Positions 17,322 to 26,097 of a stretch of 64,000 nt of DNA are shown one piece after another; the stretch's first letter is position 1; each line of letters starts with the position of its first letter. Source of the stretch: Lachnospiraceae bacterium (GTDB lineage Bacteria > Bacillota > Clostridia > Lachnospirales > Lachnospiraceae). The stretch is taken from NCBI GenBank assembly GCA_910575475.1, contig CAJTGD010000006.1:1-64000 (forward strand), written 5' to 3'. The notes under the pieces were generated by a model, which saw nothing but the letters and a program-made list of their open reading frames with translations, made no database searches and was not told the DNA's origin. The position numbers and the translations under genes are program-made.

Positions 17322-17356
17322 AAAGACACCCATACAATAACTGTATGAGTGCCTTT
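17322..17356 (-). terminator. Hairpin downstream of the Abi gene
   Basis: AAAGACACCCATACA and TGTATGAGTGCCTTT pair with two mismatches around a short loop. It lies about 120 bp beyond the Abi stop. The remainder of 17357-17479 is AT-rich without a gene. Confidence 0.45.
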
Positions 17357-17479
17357 CAACCATAATCAGTATGGTTCTCTCCGTAGAAGTATATTACTAT
17401 ATGATGAAAATTATTACAACATTTATAATAGGTTTTTTTGAGTGTTTTAATAGTAAATCTTTGGAATTATTTGATTATA

Positions 17480-18499
17480 TTATTGAAAACAGTGCTGTTT
17501 ATCAAATTTGTTATACTCTATCTCATCTTTTGGGATGTTAAGTAAGGTGTCTAAATCAGATAAATTCTTAATTCCCATTTGAGTATGTACATATTCAAAA
17601 GCATGAGGATGAATTTTTAACTGGAGATCCGTCAGCATAATCTTTAAATCTGAAATAAATTGTTTGTATTCAGTTTTAGGAAGAAAATACTTGAAATATA
17701 CGATCAGATCGAAAAGTCTTTGGTCTAAATCTCTGGTATAGCCGCGGCTTAGCATACGAAAATATTTTTCAAGAACCCTTCCGGATCTTCCACGTTGTTC
17801 ACGCTTTCTGGTAAGGCAATAGACACGTTCATTGTGAGCGCAGGAATTTCGGATTTTCCGCATCCAATGAAGGCTCCCTATTAAAAGTTTTACATTCGTA
17901 TGACCATTCTCATCCTCTAAACCATATAAGTTACACAGGGAGTGAGATACATCCATTTTACTGCAACGTATAATATCTATAAATGTCGAAAAATTAATAA
18001 CTTTTATCATGATCCAGGTAGGAATCTGTTTATGATTATCCATATAAAATTTTACATAATCAAGCTGGCTCTTGCTCAATTCGTTATAGGCTTTGGAAAT
18101 AACCGTCATTTTTTCCTGCAAAGATCTGTTAGGTGAATAGGCATTTATATCGTACCATGGAATATCTCCATTGTTGTTGCATTCATCAAATTTATAGCCA
18201 ACTAATGTCCTGGTTTCTTCTTCTATCTGAGTAATATACCGTAATAAAAAAGAGCGCAACTGATCATCAAATTTTTTTACAGCGTGAAGCTGGCTGATAG
18301 AGGTGCCAGATATATAACAATGATTACCATTATTATCACGCCCACTGATAAAAGGATTTTTGTACCCGTTAACAATATTAAAATAGCCAGTACGTACTAA
18401 AATTTTTTTATGTGAAGAACCATTACATAAGATATGCTTATCATTTCTAAGTTTTTTCATTTGTTGATTGTAAGTTAAAAAGAATTTATCATCATTCAT
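17480..18499 (-). CDS. Abi family protein (Abi_2; AbiD/AbiF-like)
   Basis: This 339-residue, Lys/Asn-rich protein belongs to the abortive-infection family linked to phage defence. RKIRNSCAHNERVY near residues 210-225 is the conserved HEPN-type RxxxxH motif, implying RNase-like activity. N-terminal landmarks are LRNDKHILCN and LVRTGYFNIVNGYKNPF. Base composition is much more AT-rich than in the flanking genes, which suggests horizontal acquisition between the two-component operon and its presumed ABC target. No antitoxin-sized gene accompanies it. Confidence 0.88.
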   Translation of the reverse strand: MNDDKFFLTYNQQMKKLRNDKHILCNGSSHKKILVRTGYFNIVNGYKNPFISGRDNNGNHCYISGTSISQLHAVKKFDDQLRSFLLRYITQIEEETRTLVGYKFDECNNNGDIPWYDINAYSPNRSLQEKMTVISKAYNELSKSQLDYVKFYMDNHKQIPTWIMIKVINFSTFIDIIRCSKMDVSHSLCNLYGLEDENGHTNVKLLIGSLHWMRKIRNSCAHNERVYCLTRKREQRGRSGRVLEKYFRMLSRGYTRDLDQRLFDLIVYFKYFLPKTEYKQFISDLKIMLTDLQLKIHPHAFEYVHTQMGIKNLSDLDTLLNIPKDEIEYNKFDKQHCFQ

Positions 18500-18753
18500 T
18501 TTGTAAAATTTTCCTCATCGTGAAATTTTTCTATATTGTTGTTTTGGCAATACAAATATTACATATTGTTTATGTGCAAGATTTCTTTTTTACGAACTTT
18601 ATTAAATCTTTCACGTAGAGACTATGTGATATCCTCAAGAATATCATAGTAGTATTAATAATTCAATATAAAGGTTTTTAAATCTTGATTAATTTTAAAC
18701 CATTTTTCGTGTTTATCATGAACTATTGTTTTATTTTCGCTGACTTTTCCAAA

Positions 18754-18770
18754 TTAAGATAATCTTAAGA
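18754..18770 (+). promoter_or_regulatory. Response-regulator repeat before the ABC operon
   Basis: TTAAGATAATCTTAAGA holds two TTAAGA units with an 11-bp step, the same layout as at 14889. A TATGCT -10-like hexamer lies 31 bp downstream (18802-18807), against 32 bp at the two-component promoter. No good -35 is present, as expected for an activated promoter. The rest of 18500-18848 is AT-rich, with no gene. Confidence 0.55.
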
Positions 18771-18794
18771 TGCAATAAAGACCACCCTAAGACG

Positions 18795-18830
18795 GATGAT
18801 TTATGCTGTAAAGCATAGGTCATCTTTTTT
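18795..18830 (+). promoter_or_regulatory. Leader hairpin with T-run before the ABC operon
   Basis: GATGATTTATGCT pairs with AGCATAGGTCATC around GTAA and is followed by six T residues, just before the ribosome site AGGAGGG. This looks like an intrinsic terminator or attenuator ahead of the first codon. It could instead simply include the -10 of the promoter described at 18754. Confidence 0.5.
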
Positions 18831-18848
18831 AATAGGAGGGTTTTGGAT

Positions 18849-19823
18849 ATGGAATTACAGCTGCAGGACCTGAGCAGGCAGTATGGAACCAATTACGCGG
18901 TCAGTCATGTAAACGCCACATTAGTGCCGGGCGTTTACGGGCTGCTTGGCGCGAACGGCGCGGGAAAGACGACACTGATGCGGATGATCAGCGGCGTCTT
19001 GAAGCCCACCGCAGGCAGCATCCGGTTCAACGGGAAAACGATCGGAGAGCTTGGCGAGCGGTATTACACCCATTTAGGCTACATGCCGCAGGACTTCGGA
19101 TTTTATCCCGACTTTACGGCCCGTGAATTTATGCTGTATATGGCAGCCGTCAAGGGACTGGATAAAAAACGGGCAGAAGCCAGGACGGAAAATCTGCTTC
19201 AAATGGTCAATCTCCAGGATGCGGCGGACAAAAAGATCAAATCCTTTTCCGGCGGTATGAAACAGCGCCTTGGTATTGCGCAGGCGGAGCTGAACAGCCC
19301 GGCTATCCTGATCTTAGACGAACCGACCGCAGGGCTCGACCCCAAAGAGCGTGTGCGCTTCCGAAACCTGATCTCCGATTTTGCAAAGGAAAAGATCGTG
19401 ATCCTTTCCACCCATATCGTTTCGGATGTTTCCTACATTGCAGATATCATTTTGCTGATGAAAAACGGTAGCTTACTGCTGCAGGAACCGATGGCCGCGG
19501 TTACGGACAGCATGAAGGGCAAGGTATGGGAAATGCTGGTGGATGAGCGGGACGCAGACCAGTACAGCAGGAAATTTTCTGTCGTGAATCTGCATCACGA
19601 GGGAGATCAGGTCAGGCTGCGGATCGTAGACGAAGCCCGGCCGGCAGAGGAGGCGGAGGCTGCGGAGCCGAGCCTGGAAGACCTGTTTTTGTACCATTTT
19701 GGAGAAAACGATTACGATCCGTATGAAAATCCGCAGCCGGATCCGTCAAGCACAGATCGAAAAAAGCGGAAGAATCATGTTTCTATAAATAGCAGCAAAA
19801 AAAGCAGAGGAGGAAAAAGATGA
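18849..19823 (+). CDS. ABC transporter ATP-binding protein
   Basis: This 324-residue protein has Walker A GANGAGKTT (about residue 36), signature FSGGMKQRLGIAQAE, Walker B ILILDEPTAGLDP and the H-loop STHIVSD. The ATG at 18849 follows AGGAGGG. The C-terminus is longer than usual, polar and basic, ending in KKSRGGKR. It overlaps the permease start by an ATGA junction. The pair forms an ABC-2 type exporter, probably induced by the two-component system 3 kb upstream. Confidence 0.92.
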   Translation: MELQLQDLSRQYGTNYAVSHVNATLVPGVYGLLGANGAGKTTLMRMISGVLKPTAGSIRFNGKTIGELGERYYTHLGYMPQDFGFYPDFTAREFMLYMAAVKGLDKKRAEARTENLLQMVNLQDAADKKIKSFSGGMKQRLGIAQAELNSPAILILDEPTAGLDPKERVRFRNLISDFAKEKIVILSTHIVSDVSYIADIILLMKNGSLLLQEPMAAVTDSMKGKVWEMLVDERDADQYSRKFSVVNLHHEGDQVRLRIVDEARPAEEAEAAEPSLEDLFLYHFGENDYDPYENPQPDPSSTDRKKRKNHVSINSSKKSRGGKR

Positions 19824-21115
19824 TGTCAGCAAAACAAAATCAGAGAACGCCTAATCGTACACACCCGCGCAGGGCAGACGGACTTTCTCTGATCAGATTT
19901 GAATTTCTGAAAATCGTCCGAAAAAGATCAACGCTCACGATCATGGCGGTGAGCCTGCTCTTAACGGCATTTCTTTTCGGACTGCCGGTGATACAATATC
20001 AGATCTATGATCAGAACGGAGTCATGAAAGGGACAAAGGGGATTGCGTATGACAGGGAACAATATGCGGATCTGTCGGTTCCGCTGACGGAGGAGTATAT
20101 TACGAAGACCATCCGGGAAGTGCAGGGGCTCTTTGAGGATCCCGCAAATGTGGGATATGACGGAAATGAACGGTTTTTGATCGGGGATGCGTATTGGAAT
20201 GAGATCGCGCCCCGGGAAAATTTTTTGAATCTGATCGCAAGGACCTATGCCGCTCCAAATGAGAGCAGGGGTTACAATAGCTTTCCGGATCTGGATGCTT
20301 CGGACGGCGCGGATTTTTATCAGGCGGTCCAAGCCAAAAGGGAAGCCATACTGAACGAGCCGGGCCGCGCGTTATCGAATGAGCAGAAGGCATATTGGAG
20401 CGGCATGGCGGGCAAAATCGATACGCCCCTGCAATATGGCTATTACGAAGGCTGGGAGGTCATCATAAGCAGCTTTGGACTGCTGCTGTTTGCGGTACTG
20501 GCAATCTGCATTGTGATTGCGCCGGTTTTTTCAGGCGAATATCAGGCGGGAACCGACGCGGTGATCTTATCCGCAAAATACGGAAGAACAAAACTGATCA
20601 CGGCCAAGCTTGCGGCCTCCCTACTGTTTGGAACCATTACATTTGCCTTCCATATGGTGACCGCCTGCGCAATACCGCTTGCGGCGTTCGGCGTGTCGGG
20701 CTGGAATCTGCCGATGCAGATCGCAAACACGGCAATCCCGTATCCGCTGACATTTCTGCAGGGAACCATGCGCAATATCGGGATCCTTTATCTGGTACTG
20801 CTGGGTATGATCGGGCTGACACTCTTTCTGTCCTCCAGGATGAAAAGCCCCTATCTTGTGCTGATTGTACTGGTTCCGGTCCTTTTCATTCCCATGCTTC
20901 TCTCGCCGAACGGAACGGCAGGGGCGTATAACCTGATGCTGTTCTTGCTGCCGTATCAGGCGGTCATGCCGGAATTTGGAAAATATATTTCCTATCAGGC
21001 AGGCGGTCTGGCCTTCGATGCATTTTCGGCAAGGGCAATATTGTACGCAGTATTCACGGCGGTCATGCTGCTGCTTGCGAGGGGTGGATTTCAGAGGCAT
21101 GAGACTGCTGGATGA
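19820..21115 (+). CDS. ABC-2 type transporter permease
   Basis: The 431-residue protein has one N-terminal membrane helix (TIMAVSLLLTAFLFGL), a roughly 170-residue extracellular segment and a C-terminal block of about six helices. A conserved cytoplasmic stretch (GEYQAGTDAVILSAKYGRTK) is typical of ABC-2 permeases. It is translationally coupled to the ATPase gene. Substrate unknown; lantibiotic/bacitracin-type export or envelope maintenance are the usual roles for TCS-linked members. A CGGCGG/CCGCCG hairpin at 21123-21141 follows the stop as a weak terminator. Confidence 0.88.
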   Translation: MMSAKQNQRTPNRTHPRRADGLSLIRFEFLKIVRKRSTLTIMAVSLLLTAFLFGLPVIQYQIYDQNGVMKGTKGIAYDREQYADLSVPLTEEYITKTIREVQGLFEDPANVGYDGNERFLIGDAYWNEIAPRENFLNLIARTYAAPNESRGYNSFPDLDASDGADFYQAVQAKREAILNEPGRALSNEQKAYWSGMAGKIDTPLQYGYYEGWEVIISSFGLLLFAVLAICIVIAPVFSGEYQAGTDAVILSAKYGRTKLITAKLAASLLFGTITFAFHMVTACAIPLAAFGVSGWNLPMQIANTAIPYPLTFLQGTMRNIGILYLVLLGMIGLTLFLSSRMKSPYLVLIVLVPVLFIPMLLSPNGTAGAYNLMLFLLPYQAVMPEFGKYISYQAGGLAFDAFSARAILYAVFTAVMLLLARGGFQRHETAG

Positions 21116-21173
21116 GTCAGTCCGGCGGTGTCTCTCCGCCGGGCCAAAGTGTTTTTAATCTATAAAATTTATC

Positions 21174-21280
21174 TAACGGTACGGTTGGATAATCTTTAGA
21201 TCATCCAACCTGCGCATCCATCCGCAAAAACCGTGCTGACCCACTCTTGCGTCTGCTAACGCAGCCGCACAGCCGGAAAT
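21174..21280 (+). repeat. Dispersed repeat, family 2 (copy 2)
   Basis: It begins with a hairpin, GGTTGGATAATC-TTTA-GATCATCCAACC, and continues with TGCGCATCCATCCGCA, CCGTGCTGACCCACTCTTGC and GTCTGCTAACGCAGCCGCA. The copy at 26098 has the same order with a slightly different hairpin. It ends immediately before the DUF4179 stop codon on the other strand. Confidence 0.8.
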
Positions 21281-22426
21281 TTATTCACCCATGGAAAATG
21301 GAATCTCTGCGATCAACGGAACTCCGCCGTTTTCATCTGTTCCGGCATTCTTGTCGAAGACCTGCATCACAAACTGATCCGCCTGGGATGTGTTGAATAC
21401 CATTTCCTGGATCTGGCTGCCGTCGTCCTGCGTATTCATCTTTGCACATTCCATCAGAATGCGGTTTCCATTTCCATCTGACAGGACAAGTGCCGGATTC
21501 TTCTCTGCCAGCTCTGCAGGAAGATAACAGGTCACATGCATATTGCTGGGGGTCTGGACCGCCTCCTGCACGATGACCCCGTTGCTCTGCGCATTGGGCT
21601 CGGCTGTACGGTTAGAGGAGGTATCTGTTTCAACGTCAAACTGCATGCTCCAATCTGCCTTCGTTTGCTGGAACGCCTCTCCCACACCTCCGGTCTCAAT
21701 AGCTTTGCTCGCGCTCAGGCCGTGAATGTCTACATTCACTGTCATCTGCCCTTCAAAAGAGATGTCCTCCTGGCTCACAGATGCGATCCGGCATAATCCT
21801 ACATATACCCCGTCTTCTGACTTACGAAGCGGTGTGATTTCTGACGGCCATGCCTGCTTCTGGTTGATCATGAAAGTTCCTCCGTCATAAAGGGTATCCT
21901 CCCCTTCATTCCGATGCATGGGCAAAAGATAATCGGCTGTTTTCAGCTCTTCATCCTCTACCCGGAGGGAAAGTGTAAAATACATATCATATCCATCGCA
22001 GTAGGCGTCGGAAACGGTCATCGTTCCGATTTCATTTTCAGCCGTATTTCCGGCCTCCTGAACCGGCTCGGAGTGTTCGCTGATATTTTCATACGCGGTT
22101 TTGTCCTTGTCCGGATATTCGCTGTTCTCCCTCACTTCCTGCAGCCGCCCGAACACATTTCCCAGGATCGGGATATCCTGCGCCAATGCAGGATTCATAT
22201 AAAATATTCCGGATAATGCGGCGATGGTGCACGCCGCAGCAGCGGCCGCTGTAAGGCTTCTGTAAAATCTGTTTCTGTTTTTTAATAAACCGGTTTGTTT
22301 CATCTTCATCTTCACCTCATCCTGACGTATTTTTTCATAGCTTTCGTTCAGTTTATCATTTACAAGATCCGGAATCTGGATCTCTTCTCTCATTTTTTCA
22401 ATAAAATTTCGTTCATAATTGCCCAT
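21281..22426 (-). CDS. DUF4179 anti-sigma-type membrane protein
   Basis: The 381-residue reading starts at the ATG at 22426, with GAGGTG upstream. The cytoplasmic N-terminus (about 60 residues, IQIPDLVNDKLNESYEKIRQ) precedes one membrane helix (LTAAAAAACTIAALSGIFYM) and a conserved PALAQDIPILGNVFGRLQ segment. A large extracytoplasmic DUF4179 region follows. It lies 88 bp downstream of an ECF sigma factor gene on the same strand, the standard sigma/anti-sigma arrangement. It likely holds the sigma factor at the membrane until an envelope signal arrives. Confidence 0.88.
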   Translation of the reverse strand: MGNYERNFIEKMREEIQIPDLVNDKLNESYEKIRQDEVKMKMKQTGLLKNRNRFYRSLTAAAAAACTIAALSGIFYMNPALAQDIPILGNVFGRLQEVRENSEYPDKDKTAYENISEHSEPVQEAGNTAENEIGTMTVSDAYCDGYDMYFTLSLRVEDEELKTADYLLPMHRNEGEDTLYDGGTFMINQKQAWPSEITPLRKSEDGVYVGLCRIASVSQEDISFEGQMTVNVDIHGLSASKAIETGGVGEAFQQTKADWSMQFDVETDTSSNRTAEPNAQSNGVIVQEAVQTPSNMHVTCYLPAELAEKNPALVLSDGNGNRILMECAKMNTQDDGSQIQEMVFNTSQADQFVMQVFDKNAGTDENGGVPLIAEIPFSMGE

Positions 22427-22514
22427 CCTTACACCTCTTCTTTCCAAATCAATTTCTGTTCCAGAGCAGCATACTTCCGTCTGATTCCAGTCTTTCGCTG
22501 AACCTTCGTTTTGT

Positions 22515-23039
22515 TCAGCAGCAGGAGATCTGATTTTCTCTCATATACAGCTTCCTGAAATTACCCCGCCCTCTGGATAACCTGGTTTTTACCGTATTTT
22601 CATTCATTTCCAGGATCGAACTGATCTCCTTGATGCTGAATTCTTCTACGTAGAACAGATATAATACGATACGGTACTGCTCCTCCAATTTGTTCAGCAA
22701 TTCTATAAACGCCCTTCCGGATGTGTCCGGAGCGGTGTATTCCAGTTCCGGATGCTCATGGATCGGTACGATGTTTCCGCGCCTCTTTAAGATGCGGTTG
22801 CACTGATTGATCAATATTCTTGTGATCCATGTCTTGAAAAACTGCGGTTTCTTTAAGGATTGTAAATTTTCATAGCTGTTCAGCACTGCATCCTGGATCG
22901 CATCCGCCGCGTCCGCGTCGTTGCGCAGCATCGCGATCGCTGTTTTATATAATCCCTGCTTGCAGCTTTCGATCAAATCTACAAAAGCTTCTTTATCCCC
23001 TGCCTGTGCATTTCTCACAAGGCCTGCCATATCTGCCAC
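22515..23039 (-). CDS. ECF-type RNA polymerase sigma factor
   Basis: This 174-residue protein has a sigma-2 region (DADAADAIQDAVLNSYENLQ) and a sigma-4 helix-turn-helix (YVEEFSIKEISSILEMNENTVKTRLSRGR, given here across residues of about 125-155). It is SigW/RsiV-like in size and order with the DUF4179 gene behind it. Targets are unknown, but a candidate self-promoter is listed at 23089-23114. Confidence 0.92.
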   Translation of the reverse strand: MADMAGLVRNAQAGDKEAFVDLIESCKQGLYKTAIAMLRNDADAADAIQDAVLNSYENLQSLKKPQFFKTWITRILINQCNRILKRRGNIVPIHEHPELEYTAPDTSGRAFIELLNKLEEQYRIVLYLFYVEEFSIKEISSILEMNENTVKTRLSRGRGNFRKLYMRENQISCC

Positions 23040-23088
23040 GTCCCCACGTCCTTTCGTATTTCATTATGCATATCTGTGCAATTCATTT

Positions 23089-23114
23089 TAACGGAATTTG
23101 AAAATGGTATTTCA
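23089..23114 (-). promoter_or_regulatory. Candidate ECF promoter of the sigma gene
   Basis: On the minus strand, TGAAAT and CGTTA are separated by 15 bp, about 50 bp before the sigma start codon. The hexamers resemble ECF-type -35 (TGAAAC) and -10 (CGTA/CGTC) elements. This is suggestive only. Confidence 0.35.
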
Positions 23115-23208
23115 TCTTCCTCTTCAATCGATTGATACTTATTAGATAAAAAAAACTGGGGAAAAGTTTCAGAGATTTTATTTTTTTTGGCCTGTCAGAA
23201 AAGACGTC

Positions 23209-23292
23209 AGGTCAGAAATAACATCGGATTTTTGACCTTTTTTAAAATAAGGAAAAGTGTATGTCAGCATCCGAAGTCAAAATCGGACGCTG
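23209..23292 (+). promoter_or_regulatory. Hairpins in the leader of the C-glycoside operon
   Basis: AGGTCA (23209) pairs with TGACCT (23233-23238), followed by TTTTT, a terminator-like hairpin. Downstream, CAGCATCCGA (23265-23274) pairs with TCGGACGCTG (23283-23292) with one mismatch, about 85 bp before the first gene, as an operator might. The remainder of 23040-23378 shows no gene. Confidence 0.45.
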
Positions 23293-23378
23293 AAAAAGTT
23301 GCGGGGGAGGAAGCGGCTTTATGCAGCTTCTGGTAAACTAAACTCATCAAAAAATAATAGAAATCGGAGGAATCAAAC

Positions 23379-24482
23379 ATGAGTAAATTGAAAATTGCGG
23401 TAATCGGATGCGGCGGTATTGCAAACCAGAAACATTTTCCGGCATTAAAGAACAATGCGGATCTAGGTGAGATCGTGTCGTTCTGTGATATCAGGATCGA
23501 GCGCGCAGAGGCAGCGGCAAAGGAATACGGCGCGCAAGGGGCGCAGGTGACTGCGGATTATAAAGAGGTGCTTGCCAATCCGGATGTAGAGGTGGTACAT
23601 ATCTGCACGCCGAATGTTTCCCACAGTGAGATCGCAATCGCGGCTTTCGAGGCGAAGAAGCATGTATACTGCGAGAAACCCATGTCCCACAGCACGGAAG
23701 AGGCGCAGAAGATGGTGGATGCGTGGAAGAAGTCGGGAATGCAGTTTACGGTAGGCTACCAGAACCGTTTCCGGGCAGAGGTGCAGAATCTGCACAGCGC
23801 ATGCAGGAAAGGTGAATTGGGTGACATCTATTATGCCAAGGCACATGCGGTAAGGAGAAGGGGCGTTCCCACATGGGGCGTATTCATGGACAAGGAAGCC
23901 CAGGGCGGCGGCCCGCTGATCGATATCGGCACACATGCATTGGATATCACGCTGTGGTGCATGGACAACTATGAGATTGAAAGTGTGTCCGGCTCCGTAT
24001 TCTACAAGCTCGGCGGGCTGGAGCAGGCAACGGAAGGAAATTTATTCGGGCCATGGGATCCCAAGACCTACGAGGTGGAAGACTCCGCAGTCGGTTTTGT
24101 GAAAATGAAAAACGGAGCGACCATCGCGCTGGAAGCAAGCTGGGCGCTGAATATGCTGGAGTCAAGAGAGGCTTCCACCACACTCTGCGGAACACTGGCC
24201 GGCGCGGAGATCCATTCCGGCATGAGCTATGGAAAGAATGAACTGATCTATAACCGCGGGAGAAACGGACAGCTTATGGAAGAGACCATATCCCCGGTAG
24301 GCGGAGTCGCTTACTTCGGCGGAGGCGGCGGTGAGGAAGGAACCACTGACTGCAGGCAGTGGCTAGAGGCGGTACAGAATGGAACACAGCCTCTTGTGAG
24401 GCCGGAGGAAGCACTGGCAGTCACAAAGGTTCTGGATGCGATCTACAGATCCGCCGCGGAAAACAAAGAGATCAAGTTTTAG
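23379..24482 (+). CDS. Gfo/Idh/MocA oxidoreductase of a C-glycoside cleavage operon
   Basis: This 367-residue protein has an N-terminal Rossmann motif (IAVIGCGGIANQKHFPAL), the family EKP motif (VYCEKPMSHS, about residue 100), VGYQNRF, and GGGPLIDIGTHALDITLWC with the catalytic-type His. Homologues in gut C-glycoside degradation (DgpA-like) oxidise the sugar 3-hydroxyl so that the C-C bond can be broken. The two following genes encode deglycosylase-type subunits, which supports this role over the many other uses of the family. The substrate glycoside cannot be inferred. Confidence 0.9.
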   Translation: MSKLKIAVIGCGGIANQKHFPALKNNADLGEIVSFCDIRIERAEAAAKEYGAQGAQVTADYKEVLANPDVEVVHICTPNVSHSEIAIAAFEAKKHVYCEKPMSHSTEEAQKMVDAWKKSGMQFTVGYQNRFRAEVQNLHSACRKGELGDIYYAKAHAVRRRGVPTWGVFMDKEAQGGGPLIDIGTHALDITLWCMDNYEIESVSGSVFYKLGGLEQATEGNLFGPWDPKTYEVEDSAVGFVKMKNGATIALEASWALNMLESREASTTLCGTLAGAEIHSGMSYGKNELIYNRGRNGQLMEETISPVGGVAYFGGGGGEEGTTDCRQWLEAVQNGTQPLVRPEEALAVTKVLDAIYRSAAENKEIKF

Positions 24483-24508
24483 ACTTGTTTAAAAAAGGAG
24501 GCGCAAAA

Positions 24509-24940
24509 ATGGGATTTGCAATGCGGATGAATTTTGTGGATGTCATCGTGGATGACAGTTTTAAGAATTACTATGTGAACGGGAAAAAAATGGGGTATCA
24601 GTTTGATATCCGGCTCAGCTACTACCGGGGACATTTCCTGTCCGTGATCGACGAGTTTGGGGTAAAGGTAGATGATTTTGAAGTGCCCGCTGAGCGGATC
24701 AAATTCTGCATCAACGGAAAAGAATTCAGCCCTGCGGAATTTGACAAGTGCTACACCGAATTCTGGCAGGTGAAGGAGCCGGCAACGATCCGGGTATTTT
24801 ATCCGGGCGGACTTCCGGAGGGAGAGCATAAGATTGATGTGACATTATTTTTCCGTTCCCCGTACATGCCCATCGGGCCGGATCATATGTACATGCCGGT
24901 GGACAGCTGTGGAACAAAAACGATGGAAATCACGGATTAA
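24509..24940 (+). CDS. C-glycoside deglycosidase beta subunit (DUF6379/CGDB family)
   Basis: A 143-residue, beta-rich protein contains YQFDIRLSYYRGHFLSVIDE (about residues 30-49), typical of the small subunit of C-glycoside-cleaving enzymes such as DgpB/DfgB. The later GGLPEGEHKIDVTLFFRSPY segment also fits the family. The start follows AAGGAGG, and the gene lies 26 bp after the oxidoreductase and 14 bp before the alpha subunit gene. In known enzymes the alpha and beta subunits form a complex that splits the 3-oxo-glycoside from its aglycone. Confidence 0.85.
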   Translation: MGFAMRMNFVDVIVDDSFKNYYVNGKKMGYQFDIRLSYYRGHFLSVIDEFGVKVDDFEVPAERIKFCINGKEFSPAEFDKCYTEFWQVKEPATIRVFYPGGLPEGEHKIDVTLFFRSPYMPIGPDHMYMPVDSCGTKTMEITD

Positions 24941-24954
24941 GGAGGGAAGACATT

Positions 24955-25941
24955 ATGGCAAACGTAAAAACAGGTATCACACTTTTTTCACTGGGAACTC
25001 CTTATCTGAAGGGAGAACTGGATCTGGAAGGCGTCATCCGCACGGCCGCGGAGCTTGGGGCACAGGGGTATGAGATCGTGGCGGCACAGATGATCCCGTC
25101 CTACCCGTATGTCACAGATGAATTTGTGGAATTTATCCATAAATGCACGGAAAAGTATGGGATCGGCCCCATCTGCTATGCGGCGAATATGGACCGGGGC
25201 ATGTTGAAGGACCGGGATCTGACCGAGGACGAAATGGTGGCGCGCGCGATCACAGATATTGTCTCGGCAAACAAGCTGGGATGTACGGTCATGCGGGAGC
25301 AGTTTCTTCTGTCGCCTAATGGGCTGGCAAGGATCGCGCCCTATGCGGAGGCGTACAATGTACACGTGGGGATCGAAATCCACAATCCGGACAGCCCCAT
25401 CACACAGCCCATACTGGATTATCTGGAAGTGATCGAAAAGACCGGAAGCAAGTATATCGGATTCGTCCCGGACTTCGGATGCTTTGCGACAAAACCAAAC
25501 AAGCCGTACTGGGACCGTGCGCTGGCGGCAGGAGCCACCGTAGAACAGCTTGAGAAATGCGCGCAGCTCCGGTACGACGAGGTTCCCATGGAGGAAGCCA
25601 TGACGATCATGGGAACCGATATGGCGAAATGCCCTGCGCTGGGCGCCACCCTCAACAGTATGTACGGATTCGTACAGTTCCGGAAAAGCTGCAAGGCAGA
25701 GCTGGAAGGCTTAAAGCGGATCATGCCCTATTGCTTTGAAATGCATGGAAAATGCCATTACGTGGATGAAAATCTGCATGAACCCGCGATTCCCTATGAG
25801 GAGATCATCCCGGTGATCGCAGGTACGGATTATGATGGATTCATCGTGACGGAATATGAGGATGAAGGCGGATACGATGCGGTGGAGCAGACTACAAGGC
25901 ATGTGGCCATGGTCAAGAAGCTGCTGAAGGAAGCGGAATAG
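24955..25941 (+). CDS. Sugar-phosphate isomerase/epimerase-type TIM barrel; C-deglycosidase alpha subunit
   Basis: The 328-residue TIM barrel carries acidic and His residues at strand ends as in metal-dependent xylose-isomerase-like enzymes: VGIEIHNP, FVPDFGCF, CFEMHGKCHYV and FIVTEYEDEGG. Together with the CGDB gene just upstream, this matches the catalytic subunit of C-glycoside deglycosidases. The ribosome site GGAGG overlaps the end of the previous gene. A family 3 hairpin follows the stop and may end the transcript. Confidence 0.85.
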   Translation: MANVKTGITLFSLGTPYLKGELDLEGVIRTAAELGAQGYEIVAAQMIPSYPYVTDEFVEFIHKCTEKYGIGPICYAANMDRGMLKDRDLTEDEMVARAITDIVSANKLGCTVMREQFLLSPNGLARIAPYAEAYNVHVGIEIHNPDSPITQPILDYLEVIEKTGSKYIGFVPDFGCFATKPNKPYWDRALAAGATVEQLEKCAQLRYDEVPMEEAMTIMGTDMAKCPALGATLNSMYGFVQFRKSCKAELEGLKRIMPYCFEMHGKCHYVDENLHEPAIPYEEIIPVIAGTDYDGFIVTEYEDEGGYDAVEQTTRHVAMVKKLLKEAE

Positions 25942-25945
25942 GTTA

Positions 25946-25980
25946 TATACTGCGCGTCAGATAAATCTGCCGTGAGTATA
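25946..25980. repeat. Palindromic repeat, family 3 (copy 2)
   Basis: ATATACTGCGCG, the core TCAGATAAATCTGC and CGTGAGTATA form nested inverted repeats just after the deglycosidase stop. The core CAGATAAATCTG is identical to the other two copies, while the outer arms differ. Confidence 0.7.
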
Positions 25981-26097
25981 ATTCACAATGGGAACAGCAG
26001 TCGGCTGAACTTCGTTTTTTATTCGGCCGGCTTGTTGTTCCTTTGTTTGTTGTTATGCTTATCTATTACAAATCCGGGTATCGCAGTGAAAAATTTC

